Below, piece by piece: positions 44,829-52,531 of a DNA stretch of 64,000 nt. The notes beneath the pieces are model-generated. The model had not been told where the DNA came from, searched no databases, and saw nothing but the letters and a program-made list of their open reading frames with translations. The stretch spans positions 248,001 through 312,000 of the forward strand of contig CAVULE010000001.1 of NCBI GenBank assembly GCA_963742315.1. Direction: 5' to 3'. The DNA is from AV69 sp963742315 (GTDB taxonomy: Bacteria; Verrucomicrobiota; Verrucomicrobiia; Chthoniobacterales; UBA10450). Numbering within the stretch: position 1 is the stretch's first letter; each line of letters begins with the position of its first letter. Made by a program: the position numbers and the translations under genes.

Positions 44829-45593
44829 TTACCACGGGACTGGCTGGCCGAGATGAAAGAAACCGCCGTTCGGTCCGTCGTCGGGCAGCGTGGCGAGTTG
44901 TGCGCTCGTCTTGCCACCTTCGCTGACTTCCATTGTCGCGTTCGGGCCGCCCATCTCGGTCTTCACCCAGCCGGGATGCGCGGAGTTCACTTTGATTTTG
45001 TTGTCGCGCAATTCGTAGGCGAGATGCACGGTGAATGAATTTAGCGCAGCTTTCGACGCGTCGTAAGCGAAAGTCTTGAACGCGTAAATCGGCGAGTTCG
45101 GATCGGAATGCAGCGCCAGAGAACCCAGGATGCTGGAAACATTCACAATTCGCCCTGCCGGCGCTTTGCGTATAAGCGACAATAGCTTTTTGGTCAGCGC
45201 AACGGGCGCAAAGAAATTCGTTTCGAACGTTTCGCGCAAAGTTTCCGGCGACACCGCGCTGACCGGGTTCGGCCCTGAACCGGTTGGCGAAATTTGGTCC
45301 TCCTTCAAAACGCCGGCGTTGTTAACCAAAATATCCAGTCGACCGTATTTTCCCGCTAAATAATCATAAGCCTTCTGGTGATCGCGCGTGTTCGTGACAT
45401 CAAAAGCCAGACTTTCAGCAGTAATATCTTCGTCGCGCAATTTCGCAGCTGCGGCTTCGCCCTTTTTCGCGTCGCGCGAGCCGAGAACTACAATGATCCC
45501 AAGCTTGCCGAGCTCGCGGGCGGTCTCCAAACCGAGGCCGCGATTGGCGCCCGTAATGAATGCCACTTTTCCATTTCGTTTTGCGTTTTTCAT
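44829..45593 (-). CDS. SDR-family oxidoreductase (carbonyl-reductase-like)
   Basis: 254 residues; ATG 45593 with AAAGGGAC upstream. TGANRGLG near 15, GSRDAKKG after strand 2, NNAGVLKED near 90, Ser in NVSSILGS, and YDASKAAL for the catalytic Y-x-x-x-K near 172. The C-terminus (NSAHPGWVKTEMGGPNA, then SEGGKTSAQLATLPDDGPNG) is that of plant and bacterial carbonyl-reductase-like SDRs that act as monomers. It lies 19 bases upstream of the SDR at 44809 on the same strand. Confidence 0.9.
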   Translation of the reverse strand: MKNAKRNGKVAFITGANRGLGLETARELGKLGIIVVLGSRDAKKGEAAAAKLRDEDITAESLAFDVTNTRDHQKAYDYLAGKYGRLDILVNNAGVLKEDQISPTGSGPNPVSAVSPETLRETFETNFFAPVALTKKLLSLIRKAPAGRIVNVSSILGSLALHSDPNSPIYAFKTFAYDASKAALNSFTVHLAYELRDNKIKVNSAHPGWVKTEMGGPNATMEVSEGGKTSAQLATLPDDGPNGGFFHLGQPVPW

Positions 45594-45619
45594 TTTGTCC
45601 CTTTCAATTTTTAGTGTCT

Positions 45620-46390
45620 TCAAACTTGTGCGAATCCGCCATCGACGAACAGTTCAATGCCGGTGATGTAGCTGGCGTCGTCCGATGCGAGAAACACGAC
45701 CGCCTTCGCGATCTCTTCCGGTCTCCCAAATCGGCCGAGCGGGACCGTGGTTGAAATCATTTTCTTTCGTTGTTCGCCAGTTTCAGAAGAAGCCAGCAAC
45801 TCGCTTAGGCCCGGTGTGTCAATGGGGCCCGGGCTGATTGCATTCACGCGAATGCGGCGATCCTTCAGGTCTGTTGTCCATGTTCGCGCGAATGAACGCA
45901 CGGCAGCTTTCGTGGCACTATAAACACTATTCGACGACAATCCTTTGGTGGCGACGATCGACGCATTCAGGATGATCGATCCGCCATCGCGCAGCAACGG
46001 AAGCGCTTTCTGAACCGTGAACAGGACGCCTTTGACGTTTATATCGAAGATCGAATCGAAAAACTCTTCAGTGATTGTCCCGACCGGCGCGTATCTCGCG
46101 ACCCCGGCATTGGCGAACACGATGTCGATCTTGCCTGTCTCTTTTTTGATTTGGGCGAACAAGCGATCGAGATCGTCGAGATTCGACACGTCACCTTGGA
46201 TCGCGGTTACTTTCTTTCCGATCTGTTCTTTCGCTGCCGCTAACTCGGCTTCACGACGCCCTGTGACGAAGACGTAGGCGCCTTCATTCACAAACTGTTT
46301 CGCCGTGGCAAGGCCAATGCCGCTATTGCCGCCGGTAATCAGCGCAACTTTTCCTTCAAGCTTGCCCGCGTGTTTCGCGTTAGGTTTCAT
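45620..46390 (-). CDS. SDR-family oxidoreductase (glucose-1-dehydrogenase-like)
   Basis: 256 residues. TGGNSGIG near 19; GRRE after strand 2 points to NADP(H). FANAG near 90 (F for N in the usual NNAG), Ser in LNASIVAT, and YSATKAAV for Y-x-x-x-K near 156. ELFVDGGFAQV ends the protein. Adjacent SDR genes lie 26 bases downstream and 18 bases upstream, forming a transcript of at least four dehydrogenases. Confidence 0.9.
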   Translation of the reverse strand: MKPNAKHAGKLEGKVALITGGNSGIGLATAKQFVNEGAYVFVTGRREAELAAAKEQIGKKVTAIQGDVSNLDDLDRLFAQIKKETGKIDIVFANAGVARYAPVGTITEEFFDSIFDINVKGVLFTVQKALPLLRDGGSIILNASIVATKGLSSNSVYSATKAAVRSFARTWTTDLKDRRIRVNAISPGPIDTPGLSELLASSETGEQRKKMISTTVPLGRFGRPEEIAKAVVFLASDDASYITGIELFVDGGFAQV

Positions 46391-46408
46391 TCGTGTGGCG
46401 CTTATTCT

Positions 46409-47170
46409 TTATTGGGCTAGCATTCCTCCATCCACCACGAGGGAAGTGCCGGTGGTAAATTTCGCGTTGTCGGAACAGAGATAGAGAACCGCCGCGGCGA
46501 TTTCTTCGCTGGCGCCAATTCGTCCGACCGGATGAAGAGACGTGAGGTAATCGCGCATCTCGCCTTCTTTTCCGGCAAAACGATCGACCATCTCGGTTGC
46601 GACACCGGCGGGGGCCACTGCGTTAATACGGATATTTTGTTTGGCGAACTCCAGCGCAAGAGCCTTGGTCAAGCCTTCGACCGCATGCTTGGACGCGGTG
46701 TAGATGCTGACCTGACCCATGCCAACGTGCCCGGCCACGCTCGAGGTATTGACGATCGCTCCACCGCCGTTTTTTAGCATGACAGGGATTTCGTGACGCA
46801 TCGAATTCAGAACGCCCCAAACGTTGATGTCGAAGATGCGGCGGTATTCGGCCTCGGTGGCCTGATCCAATGGGCCTATCCACTCTACGCCGGCGTTGTT
46901 AAAGGCGATGTCGAGCCGGCCGAACGTCTTGATCGTAAAATCGACCATCCGTTTCACTTCCGCGTCTTTCGCCACGTCGGCGCGGACGAACGCCACCTCA
47001 CCGCCGAGTTTCTTGATTTCAGCGACGACTTGCGCCCCTTCTTTTTCGCGGCGGCCGGTTAGAACGACCTTTGCGCCAGCGCGAGCAAATTCGATCGCGG
47101 TGGCTTTGCCAATGCCGGATGTTCCTCCGGTTACGAGCGCAACTTTGCCTGAGAATGTTTTGTTGTTCAT
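46409..47170 (-). CDS. SDR-family oxidoreductase
   Basis: 253 residues. TGGTSGIG near 15, GRREKEG after strand 2, NNAGVEW near 92, Ser in NTSSVAGH, YTASKHAV for Y-x-x-x-K near 157, and SLVVDGGMLAQ at the end. It is the first complete SDR gene of the block 46409 to 44054; upstream lie only small or broken genes, so the promoter is probably near 47180-47200 or further up beyond the small proteins. Confidence 0.9.
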   Translation of the reverse strand: MNNKTFSGKVALVTGGTSGIGKATAIEFARAGAKVVLTGRREKEGAQVVAEIKKLGGEVAFVRADVAKDAEVKRMVDFTIKTFGRLDIAFNNAGVEWIGPLDQATEAEYRRIFDINVWGVLNSMRHEIPVMLKNGGGAIVNTSSVAGHVGMGQVSIYTASKHAVEGLTKALALEFAKQNIRINAVAPAGVATEMVDRFAGKEGEMRDYLTSLHPVGRIGASEEIAAAVLYLCSDNAKFTTGTSLVVDGGMLAQ

Positions 47171-47197
47171 GGAACTAGCCTTTGTTGGTTATCATTT

Positions 47198-47326
47198 CTA
47201 GAGTGAATCGGAAGTATTCATGAGTAGACCGATGTGGGTGAAGTAGTTCATGGCGCTAATGAGAACGAGCAACGCCCCGGCGGCGCTCCAACAAAGGCGA
47301 ACCACGTTTATGACCTGGCGGTCCAT
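47198..47326 (-). CDS. possible small membrane protein
   Basis: 42 residues (MDRQVINVVRLCWSAAGALL, then VLISAMNYFTHIGLL) with one transmembrane segment. No clear ribosome site; its 5' end overlaps the SnoaL relic. Kept because of the clean hydrophobic helix and its place at the head of the SDR block. Confidence 0.3.
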   Translation of the reverse strand: MDRQVINVVRLCWSAAGALLVLISAMNYFTHIGLLMNTSDSL

Positions 47327-47468
47327 TTCGGATTGTTCATGTCTGATTGGGGGGTGTGATCCACGAAATCGTCGGCGAAGAGTTCTTCGAAAATAGCGAA
47401 GTTCCCTTTGCTTGCACTTCCTCGGTATTTCGGCTGACAACGGCCTTGGCGGCTTCGGATGCAGTCAT
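47308..47468 (-). pseudogene. SnoaL-like fragment, frameshifted and truncated
   Basis: From ATG 47468 one frame reads MTASEAAKAVVSRNTEEVQA; near 47405 another takes over with KGNFAIFEELFADDFVDHTP, the usual N-terminal helix and first strand of SnoaL/NTF2-like polyketide-cyclase relatives. The rest of the ~130-residue fold is missing, and the frame stops at 47308. Confidence 0.6.
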
Positions 47469-47480
47469 TGCCCATTGTTT

Positions 47481-47606
47481 TTAGTGGTAGAGCAAAAGAA
47501 GGCCGAGAAAGCCGAGCAGAATCCCGAGCACCGGGCTGAATACAGCGAACCAGAATGGGATGTCCCAGCTTGAGTCGGTGATGGTATTGGAGTTCGTCTT
47601 AGCCAT
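47481..47606 (-). CDS. 41-residue single-span membrane peptide
   Basis: MAKTNSNTITDSSWDIPFWF followed by AVFSPVLGILLGFLGLLLLY: a polar N-terminus and one strongly hydrophobic helix. ATG 47606 has AGGAAA 10 bases upstream. It follows the peptidoglycan-binding-domain gene by 15 bases on the same strand, so it is likely translated from that transcript. No family is recognised. Confidence 0.5.
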   Translation of the reverse strand: MAKTNSNTITDSSWDIPFWFAVFSPVLGILLGFLGLLLLYH

Positions 47607-47621
47607 ACTTCTGGTTTCCTG

Positions 47622-48503
47622 TTAGTTGCTTGCCACTCGTTGTAACCCCAGAGCGCGCAGCGTGTCTGCGTTAAGATTTCCCGTCACGTACAAACCCTGG
47701 TCACTCTGATAACGCACAACCGCGCGACGGGTTTCTGCGCCGAAGATGCCGTCGATTTCTCCGCCGTAATAACCTTGTTGCGCTAACTGCTCCTGGACTG
47801 CCGCGACTGTGGAGTCCGTAGATGGTACCGATGAGCGGTAGGCGCCCTGGCTGGAGTAATCGGCGCCGTCGCCTTCGTAAACGCCGGGATCGTAGTCATA
47901 CGGATAGTAAGCGGACCCGTAGTAGCCGTAGCCATAGCCGTACGGATACCAATAATTGTACGGATAGAATCCCGTGTCGTAGATGAACCAGAAGCCGTTG
48001 ACGAAGTGGCAACGATGTCCATGCCACCAATGATCACTGCGCCGGTCCCAATCACGATGCCAATCGGCTGAGCGTCGCGCGAAGACACGGTCTCGTCCAA
48101 TGTTTGAACCGCGGGTTTGGAAACGATTCCTGAAATCATTTCCGTTTCGTATGAAACGGGTTTCTCGACCATTAGCTATTCGAGATCCATCGAACCGACG
48201 AGTGGCCGTTTCAGTTGTAAACTGGCGACTAAACGTGCGATCGGAACCAACCATGCGCTGTTGACGAAACGTCGTCGTCGCATGGTACGATGAGAAGCGC
48301 GTTCCGGGCGCGATGTAGCGGCCGCCGCCAAAGTTACCGCGTGGAGCAGACCGTAATGCTGGAGCGGCAGCGTGTGCCGGAGCTGGATGCGCGGCCATGG
48401 CAAAGCCTCCGCCGCCTCCGCCTCCGTAATGACCTCCCGCTTTCGCTTGCGCAATCAAGGCCGCACTCGCGAGGAGCGCGACCCAGTAGAATTTAGTTTT
48501 CAT
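47622..48503 (-). CDS. secreted Gly/Tyr-rich protein with C-terminal peptidoglycan-binding domain (paralogue)
   Basis: 293 residues. Signal peptide 1-22 (ending AQAKA), a Gly run (GGHYGGGGGGGF), an Ala/Pro stretch, an Arg/Asn-rich linker, the HRDWDRRSDHWWHGHRCHF segment, a Tyr-rich block (YGYGYGYYGSAYYPYDYDPG) and a terminal PG_binding_1 domain (VQEQLAQQGYYGGEIDGIFG ... LNADTLRALGL). Domain order matches 39203-40018, so the pair arose by duplication and brackets the kinase/SDR region. Exported, probably attached to the wall. Confidence 0.82.
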   Translation of the reverse strand: MKTKFYWVALLASAALIAQAKAGGHYGGGGGGGFAMAAHPAPAHAAAPALRSAPRGNFGGGRYIAPGTRFSSYHATTTFRQQRMVGSDRTFSRQFTTETATRRFDGSRIANGRETRFIRNGNDFRNRFQTRGSNIGRDRVFARRSADWHRDWDRRSDHWWHGHRCHFVNGFWFIYDTGFYPYNYWYPYGYGYGYYGSAYYPYDYDPGVYEGDGADYSSQGAYRSSVPSTDSTVAAVQEQLAQQGYYGGEIDGIFGAETRRAVVRYQSDQGLYVTGNLNADTLRALGLQRVASN

Positions 48504-48553
48504 GATTTTGATTTCCTTTGTGTTGTTTTTTTTAAATTCATTGTCTCCTGGGC

Positions 48554-49309
48554 TTAACGAAGGCCGCCCGCGACACGAACCGTTTCGCCGGTGATCCACG
48601 CGGAATCGGACGAAGCGAGAAAGACCGCAGCGGGAGCAATGTCCTCGGGTTGGCCGATGCGACCGAGCGGTGTCTGGGCTTCAATGCTTTTGCGAAGATC
48701 GCCTTGGTCGAAGCCGGCGGCGCGCACTCCTTCCGTTACCACCATGCCGGGATTGATAGCGTTGACGCGGATTTTGCGCGGACCGAGCTCCTTGGCCAAT
48801 GTTCTGGTGATGGCATCGACCGCGCCTTTTGTCCCGGTGTAAACCGACGAACCCGCCGGCGTCAATGAGGTGACGGTCGAGCTAATGTTTATAATGTTGC
48901 CGCCAGTAGAGTCGAAATGCTTGACCGCTTCCTGCGTGGCGAGGAGGAGCCCAAGGACATTCACGTCGAAGTGTTTGTGGAATTGTTCCTCGGTGATCTC
49001 TTCAAGTGGCGACCAGTCGTAAACTCCGGCGTTGTTGACCAGGATATCGATCTTGCCGAAGGCCTTCTTTGTTGCGGAAAAAAGTCGTTCGATTTCCGCC
49101 TTCTTGGCGACGTTCGCCTTTACCGCGATCGCTTTGCCGCCGCGCTTTGCGATTTCGTCAACGACGCGATCGGCGCCTTCTTTGGAGGACGCGTAATTGA
49201 CGACGACGGCTGCGCCTTCAGCCGCGAATTGTTTCGCGATGTCGGCACCGATTCCTTTCGACGCTCCGGTTACGACCGCGATTTTTCCTGCAAGTTTTCC
49301 ATTTTTCAT
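48554..49309 (-). CDS. SDR-family oxidoreductase (FabG-like, close paralogue of 44054-44809)
   Basis: 251 residues. TGASKGIG near 15, NYASSKEGADRVVDEIAKRG (nearly identical in the paralogue), NNAGVYDW near 90, Ser in NISSTVTS, YTGTKGAV for Y-x-x-x-K. C-terminus ITGETVRVAGGLR. Duplication followed by divergence is clear. It lies directly downstream of the hypothetical gene at 49334-49681 and close to the tetR gene, so it is a likely member of that regulon. Confidence 0.9.
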   Translation of the reverse strand: MKNGKLAGKIAVVTGASKGIGADIAKQFAAEGAAVVVNYASSKEGADRVVDEIAKRGGKAIAVKANVAKKAEIERLFSATKKAFGKIDILVNNAGVYDWSPLEEITEEQFHKHFDVNVLGLLLATQEAVKHFDSTGGNIINISSTVTSLTPAGSSVYTGTKGAVDAITRTLAKELGPRKIRVNAINPGMVVTEGVRAAGFDQGDLRKSIEAQTPLGRIGQPEDIAPAAVFLASSDSAWITGETVRVAGGLR

Positions 49310-49333
49310 TGTCTGCCTTTCATTTTGGTTGTC

Positions 49334-49681
49334 TCAAAGGGGTAGTGTGCTGTTTAGCAATCCGCATAGGCCGGAACGAGCTGATGATGTAGGTCTGTCG
49401 AGAAGCCGGCCGGGGCCGGGACGCGATCTGTATCTGATCTCTGGTGGCCGCAATCCGAGCTGGGTGATATGCGCTTCCACCAAGTCGGGCAAAAACAAAT
49501 GCGGGAAAGATAATTCCCACGCCTTGGCTTCTTCCTCGTCCAGGACAATTCGAACGAGGTCGCCCAAGTCTGGGTAGGTCCGCTCGTAATCTTGCTGCAA
49601 CCGGTTTTTTAGTTTCGAAACCGCATTGGTTACTATCTGGGGGAAAACTGCTGTCGGGTCTTGGTATTGGTCAGTTTTCAT
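49334..49681 (-). CDS. hypothetical protein, acidic helical
   Basis: 115 residues from ATG 49681. The first 80 (FPQIVTNAVSKLKNRLQQDY ... GDLVRIVLDEEEAKAWELSF) look like a compact helical domain; the last 35 are Arg/Pro/Ser-rich and may be read out of frame. I do not recognise the family. It lies 24 bases upstream of an SDR, and a tetR operator-like site is 36 bases ahead of its start. Confidence 0.55.
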   Translation of the reverse strand: MKTDQYQDPTAVFPQIVTNAVSKLKNRLQQDYERTYPDLGDLVRIVLDEEEAKAWELSFPHLFLPDLVEAHITQLGLRPPEIRYRSRPGPGRLLDRPTSSARSGLCGLLNSTLPL

Positions 49682-49716
49682 TGGGTTTTGGTTTCTTTCA
49701 CTTTGGGTCGCTATAT

Positions 49717-49731
49717 TTGACTAGTCGTCTA
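49717..49731. promoter_or_regulatory. candidate TetR operator (site B)
   Basis: TTGACTAGTCGTCTA contains half-sites TTGACT and GTCTA, matching site A at 50390-50405 apart from one base in spacing. It lies between tetR and the hypothetical/SDR genes, at the expected promoter position of the latter. Confidence 0.45.
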
Positions 49732-49755
49732 TAAATTTGGCAAAAAAAGAGAGGC

Positions 49756-50388
49756 TCACGATGACGCAACAACGGCCGCCTTGGCTCCCAGCGAATCCAT
49801 CGCTACTTTTTTAAAATTCCGGAGAAGTTCGAGATCGTTTTGAATGCGGGCCTGGGCGAGCGTGCCGTGGTAACAAGCAAAAAGCATTTTCGCTTTCGCC
49901 TGGGGGTCTGGCGCCTCAATCAAACCTTGCGCATGAGCGTCTCGAATCGCCGACTCAAAATACTTTATCTTCCGATCAAAAATGCGGTCAACGGTATCGC
50001 GCACGACCTTGTCTTGCGTGCTCACCTCGCTCCCGATGCTTAAGAGAGGGCAGCCGAGGATGGAACCGCACTCTTGTTGAAGTTCGGCCAGACGGTCGTG
50101 CACATGTTCGAAGTAGCGATCGAACCGCTCGAGCGGTGGAATTGTTGGTGAAAAAAGAGCGTCCATGTTCGCCTTGTTTTTATTCCATTCCGCCTCCAGA
50201 GCAGCAGCGGTTAGCTCGGACTTTGACTTGAAGAAATAATAAAAGCTTCCCTTTTTTGCGCCGGCACGCTCGCAAATCGCGTCCACCGAAGTCGTGCCGT
50301 AGCTGTTCTCCCACATCAAATCCAACGCCGCATCGGTCAGGCGTTTTTTCATATCACTTACTCTTGGCATGACATACCGTTTATCCAT
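49756..50388 (-). CDS. TetR/AcrR-family transcriptional regulator
   Basis: 210 residues from ATG 50388 (ATG 50370, giving MPRVSD, is equally possible; neither has a clear ribosome site). Helix-turn-helix: LTDAALDLMWENSYGTTSVD, ICERAGAKKGSFYYFFKSKS, residues ~14-60. The C-terminal ligand domain contains GCPLLSIGSEVS near 112, typical of the AcrR/YxaF-like branch. Operator-like sequences abut its own start and lie downstream ahead of the SDR genes, so it probably represses itself and at least part of the dehydrogenase cluster. The inducer is unknown, perhaps an aldehyde or ketone processed by the SDRs. Confidence 0.88.
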   Translation of the reverse strand: MDKRYVMPRVSDMKKRLTDAALDLMWENSYGTTSVDAICERAGAKKGSFYYFFKSKSELTAAALEAEWNKNKANMDALFSPTIPPLERFDRYFEHVHDRLAELQQECGSILGCPLLSIGSEVSTQDKVVRDTVDRIFDRKIKYFESAIRDAHAQGLIEAPDPQAKAKMLFACYHGTLAQARIQNDLELLRNFKKVAMDSLGAKAAVVASS

Positions 50389-50389
50389 C

Positions 50390-50405
50390 TAGACTAATCA
50401 GTCAA
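50390..50405. promoter_or_regulatory. candidate TetR operator (site A)
   Basis: TAGACTAATCAGTCAA (TTGACTGATTAGTCTA on the minus strand), an imperfect inverted repeat directly upstream of the tetR start. It shares half-sites with 49717-49731. Confidence 0.5.
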
Positions 50406-50476
50406 CTATTTTTTAGCATTTTTTTTTGTGACCGGCTTGTGGAAAGGAGCGGAATACAGGCTGGTAGCTTTGCGCC

Positions 50477-50497
50477 CAACGGGCTTTCAGCCCGTTG
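50477..50497. repeat. tri-loop hairpin
   Basis: CAACGGGCT, loop TTC, AGCCCGTTG: a perfect 9-bp stem between the divergent tetR and cNMP/TrxR-like genes. It resembles the tri-loop hairpins at 62507-62580 in form. Confidence 0.6.
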
Positions 50498-50570
50498 TCT
50501 TCCTCTAAATAGAGCGAGCGGGCATCTGCCAAAAGTTGAGTGTTGATCGCGGCGGGTTGAGAGTGGTGCG

Positions 50571-52220
50571 ATGGCCGCGCAGGATCTAAACGCGATGGCG
50601 TTCCCAAAGCTGACGGAAGAGCAGATCACGCAGCTCGCTCGTTACGCTGGCGCGTCAACGAAAACGTTTCACGCGGGAGAGGCGCTGTTTCGCGCCGGCG
50701 ATCGCGATCCCAAGTTCTTTGTCATCAAGTCTGGTGAACTCGAAATTATCGATGTCACCGGCGATCAACCGAAGACGATCAGGGTGCAAGGCCCCGGAGA
50801 TTTCACGGGCGACGTTGGCCATCTGACTGGCAGTCCGAAAGTAGTCAGTGCGATCGCGCGATCGAATTGCGAAGTATACGAAATGTCGGAGGCAGAACTG
50901 CGCAAGGTTTTGAACCAGGATCCGCAACTAAGCGATATTATTCTGCAGGCGTTCATCGCGCGCCGGCAATTAATGCGTGAATCGCCGGAGTTTACCGGAT
51001 TGCGCGTCATCGGTTCGCGATATTCGCGCGACACCTTTCGGATCCGTGATTTTTTGGCGAAAAATCGAGTGCTCTTTACCTGGCTGGATTTGGAAGGCGA
51101 TCCGGCGGTGAAAGAAATGCTCCAGCAATTCGGAGTGACCGAAGCCGACACGCCCATTGTTGCCTGTGCGCATTGTCTGGTCTTGCGCAATCCGTCGAAT
51201 CGCGAGTTGGCCGAAAAGATCGGTATTCGTCGTCCAGTCGAGCACACCGTTTATGATTTGGCCATCGTTGGTTCAGGACCAGCGGGATTGGCGGCGGCGG
51301 TTTATGGGGCATCGGAAGGACTACGGACGATCGTGCTCGAGCATACGGCGCCGGGAGGTCAGGCCGGGAGCAGCATGCGCATCGAAAATTACCTGGGATT
51401 TCCGACCGGCATCACGGGAAGCGAGTTGGCCGATCGCGCGGTTCTTCAAGCCGATAAGTTCGGCGCGCAGATATCGGTTCCAACGCCGGTAACTAAACTG
51501 ACCTTCGACAAGACGTATTCCGTTCTTGAACTGGAAGGCGGAGAAAACGTTGTCGCCAAATGTTTACTCATCGCCACCGGCGCGGAATATCGCCGTCTCG
51601 AGGTTGAGCATTGTAGTCGATTCGAAGGTGCTGGTGTTTATTATGCCGCTACACCTAACGAGGCGCAGATGTGCCGCGGCTCCGATGTCGTGCTGGTAGG
51701 CGGCGGTAACTCTGCCGGCCAGGCCGCGGTCTATCTTTCGCAGAATGCGCGTAAGGTCTTCCTCATTCTTCGCGGCGATGATCTTTGCAAGAGCATGTCG
51801 AGTTATCTGGCCCATCGGATCATGAACACCCCCAACATCGAAATCCTGCGCTGCACCGAAGTCATTCGCATGAATGGCGACGGTCATTTGAGTTCGGTTG
51901 AAATTTTAAATAAAACAACGGGCGAGAAGAGAACCCTGGCGACAGCCGCCGTTTTCAGTTTCATCGGCGCGACCCCGCGGACTGATTGGTTACCGTCCGA
52001 AATCGAGAAGGACGAGAAACATTTTGTGCGCACGGGAATCGAGCTGGGGGATTCGCGACACTGGACCTTGAAACGGCAGCCATTTCTGTTGGAAACGAGC
52101 CGGCCGGGTGTGTTCGCGGCGGGAGATGTGCGTTCCGGCTCAGTCAAACGCGTCGCTTCTGCGGTTGGCGAAGGGTCAATGGCAGTCCAGTTTGTTCACG
52201 AGTATTTGAAAACGATGTGA
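50571..52220 (+). CDS. fused cNMP-binding / thioredoxin-like / thioredoxin-reductase-like protein
   Basis: 549 residues. Residues 15-135 are a cyclic-nucleotide-binding (CRP-like) domain (FHAGEALFRAGDRDPKFFVI ... GPGDFTGDVGHLTG), ~145-215 a thioredoxin/glutaredoxin-like domain (FTWLDLEGDPAVKEMLQQFG), and ~228-549 a TrxR-like flavoprotein: VGSGPAGLAAAVYGAS, GGQAGSSMRIENYLGF, VGGGNSAGQAAVYLSQ, FAAGDVRSGSVKR. The usual CxxC of TrxR is missing (GVYYAATPNEAQMC instead of the YCATCDG context), so the flavin must reduce another partner. A truncated copy of the last third lies at 3562-4140. The UBP zinc-finger gene follows 3 bases later. Confidence 0.87.
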   Translation: MAAQDLNAMAFPKLTEEQITQLARYAGASTKTFHAGEALFRAGDRDPKFFVIKSGELEIIDVTGDQPKTIRVQGPGDFTGDVGHLTGSPKVVSAIARSNCEVYEMSEAELRKVLNQDPQLSDIILQAFIARRQLMRESPEFTGLRVIGSRYSRDTFRIRDFLAKNRVLFTWLDLEGDPAVKEMLQQFGVTEADTPIVACAHCLVLRNPSNRELAEKIGIRRPVEHTVYDLAIVGSGPAGLAAAVYGASEGLRTIVLEHTAPGGQAGSSMRIENYLGFPTGITGSELADRAVLQADKFGAQISVPTPVTKLTFDKTYSVLELEGGENVVAKCLLIATGAEYRRLEVEHCSRFEGAGVYYAATPNEAQMCRGSDVVLVGGGNSAGQAAVYLSQNARKVFLILRGDDLCKSMSSYLAHRIMNTPNIEILRCTEVIRMNGDGHLSSVEILNKTTGEKRTLATAAVFSFIGATPRTDWLPSEIEKDEKHFVRTGIELGDSRHWTLKRQPFLLETSRPGVFAAGDVRSGSVKRVASAVGEGSMAVQFVHEYLKTM

Positions 52221-52223
52221 ATT

Positions 52224-52493
52224 ATGTCCAACGGAAGTTGCAGCCATCTTTCCGCCATCACGACCATCAAACTTCCTGACCGCCGCGAGTGCGCGGAGTG
52301 TGTGAAGATCGGGGCGCAATGGGTGCATCTGCGCACCTGCCAGCAGTGTGGCGTGACGTTGTGTTGCGACAGCTCGCCTAATCAACACGCCAGCAAACAC
52401 GCGCGGGCGAGCAGGCATCCAGTCATCGCGTCCGCGCAGCCGGGTGAGCGCTGGCTTTATTGCTATCCCGATGCCGCCTTTGCCGAGTATTAA
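52224..52493 (+). CDS. UBP-type zinc-finger protein
   Basis: 89 residues with the Cys/His spacing of ZnF-UBP: C7-H8 ... CAECVK near 28, CQQCGVTLCC near 42-51, then HASKHARASRHP near 58. The bacterial versions are stand-alone and lack ubiquitin-related partners; role unknown. Start ATG 52224 lies 3 bases after the TrxR-like stop, so the two form a transcript and possibly a functional pair. Confidence 0.82.
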   Translation: MSNGSCSHLSAITTIKLPDRRECAECVKIGAQWVHLRTCQQCGVTLCCDSSPNQHASKHARASRHPVIASAQPGERWLYCYPDAAFAEY

Positions 52494-52531
52494 GCTTCGG
52501 CGAGACGGCGAATCCATGAAGGACTGCACCC

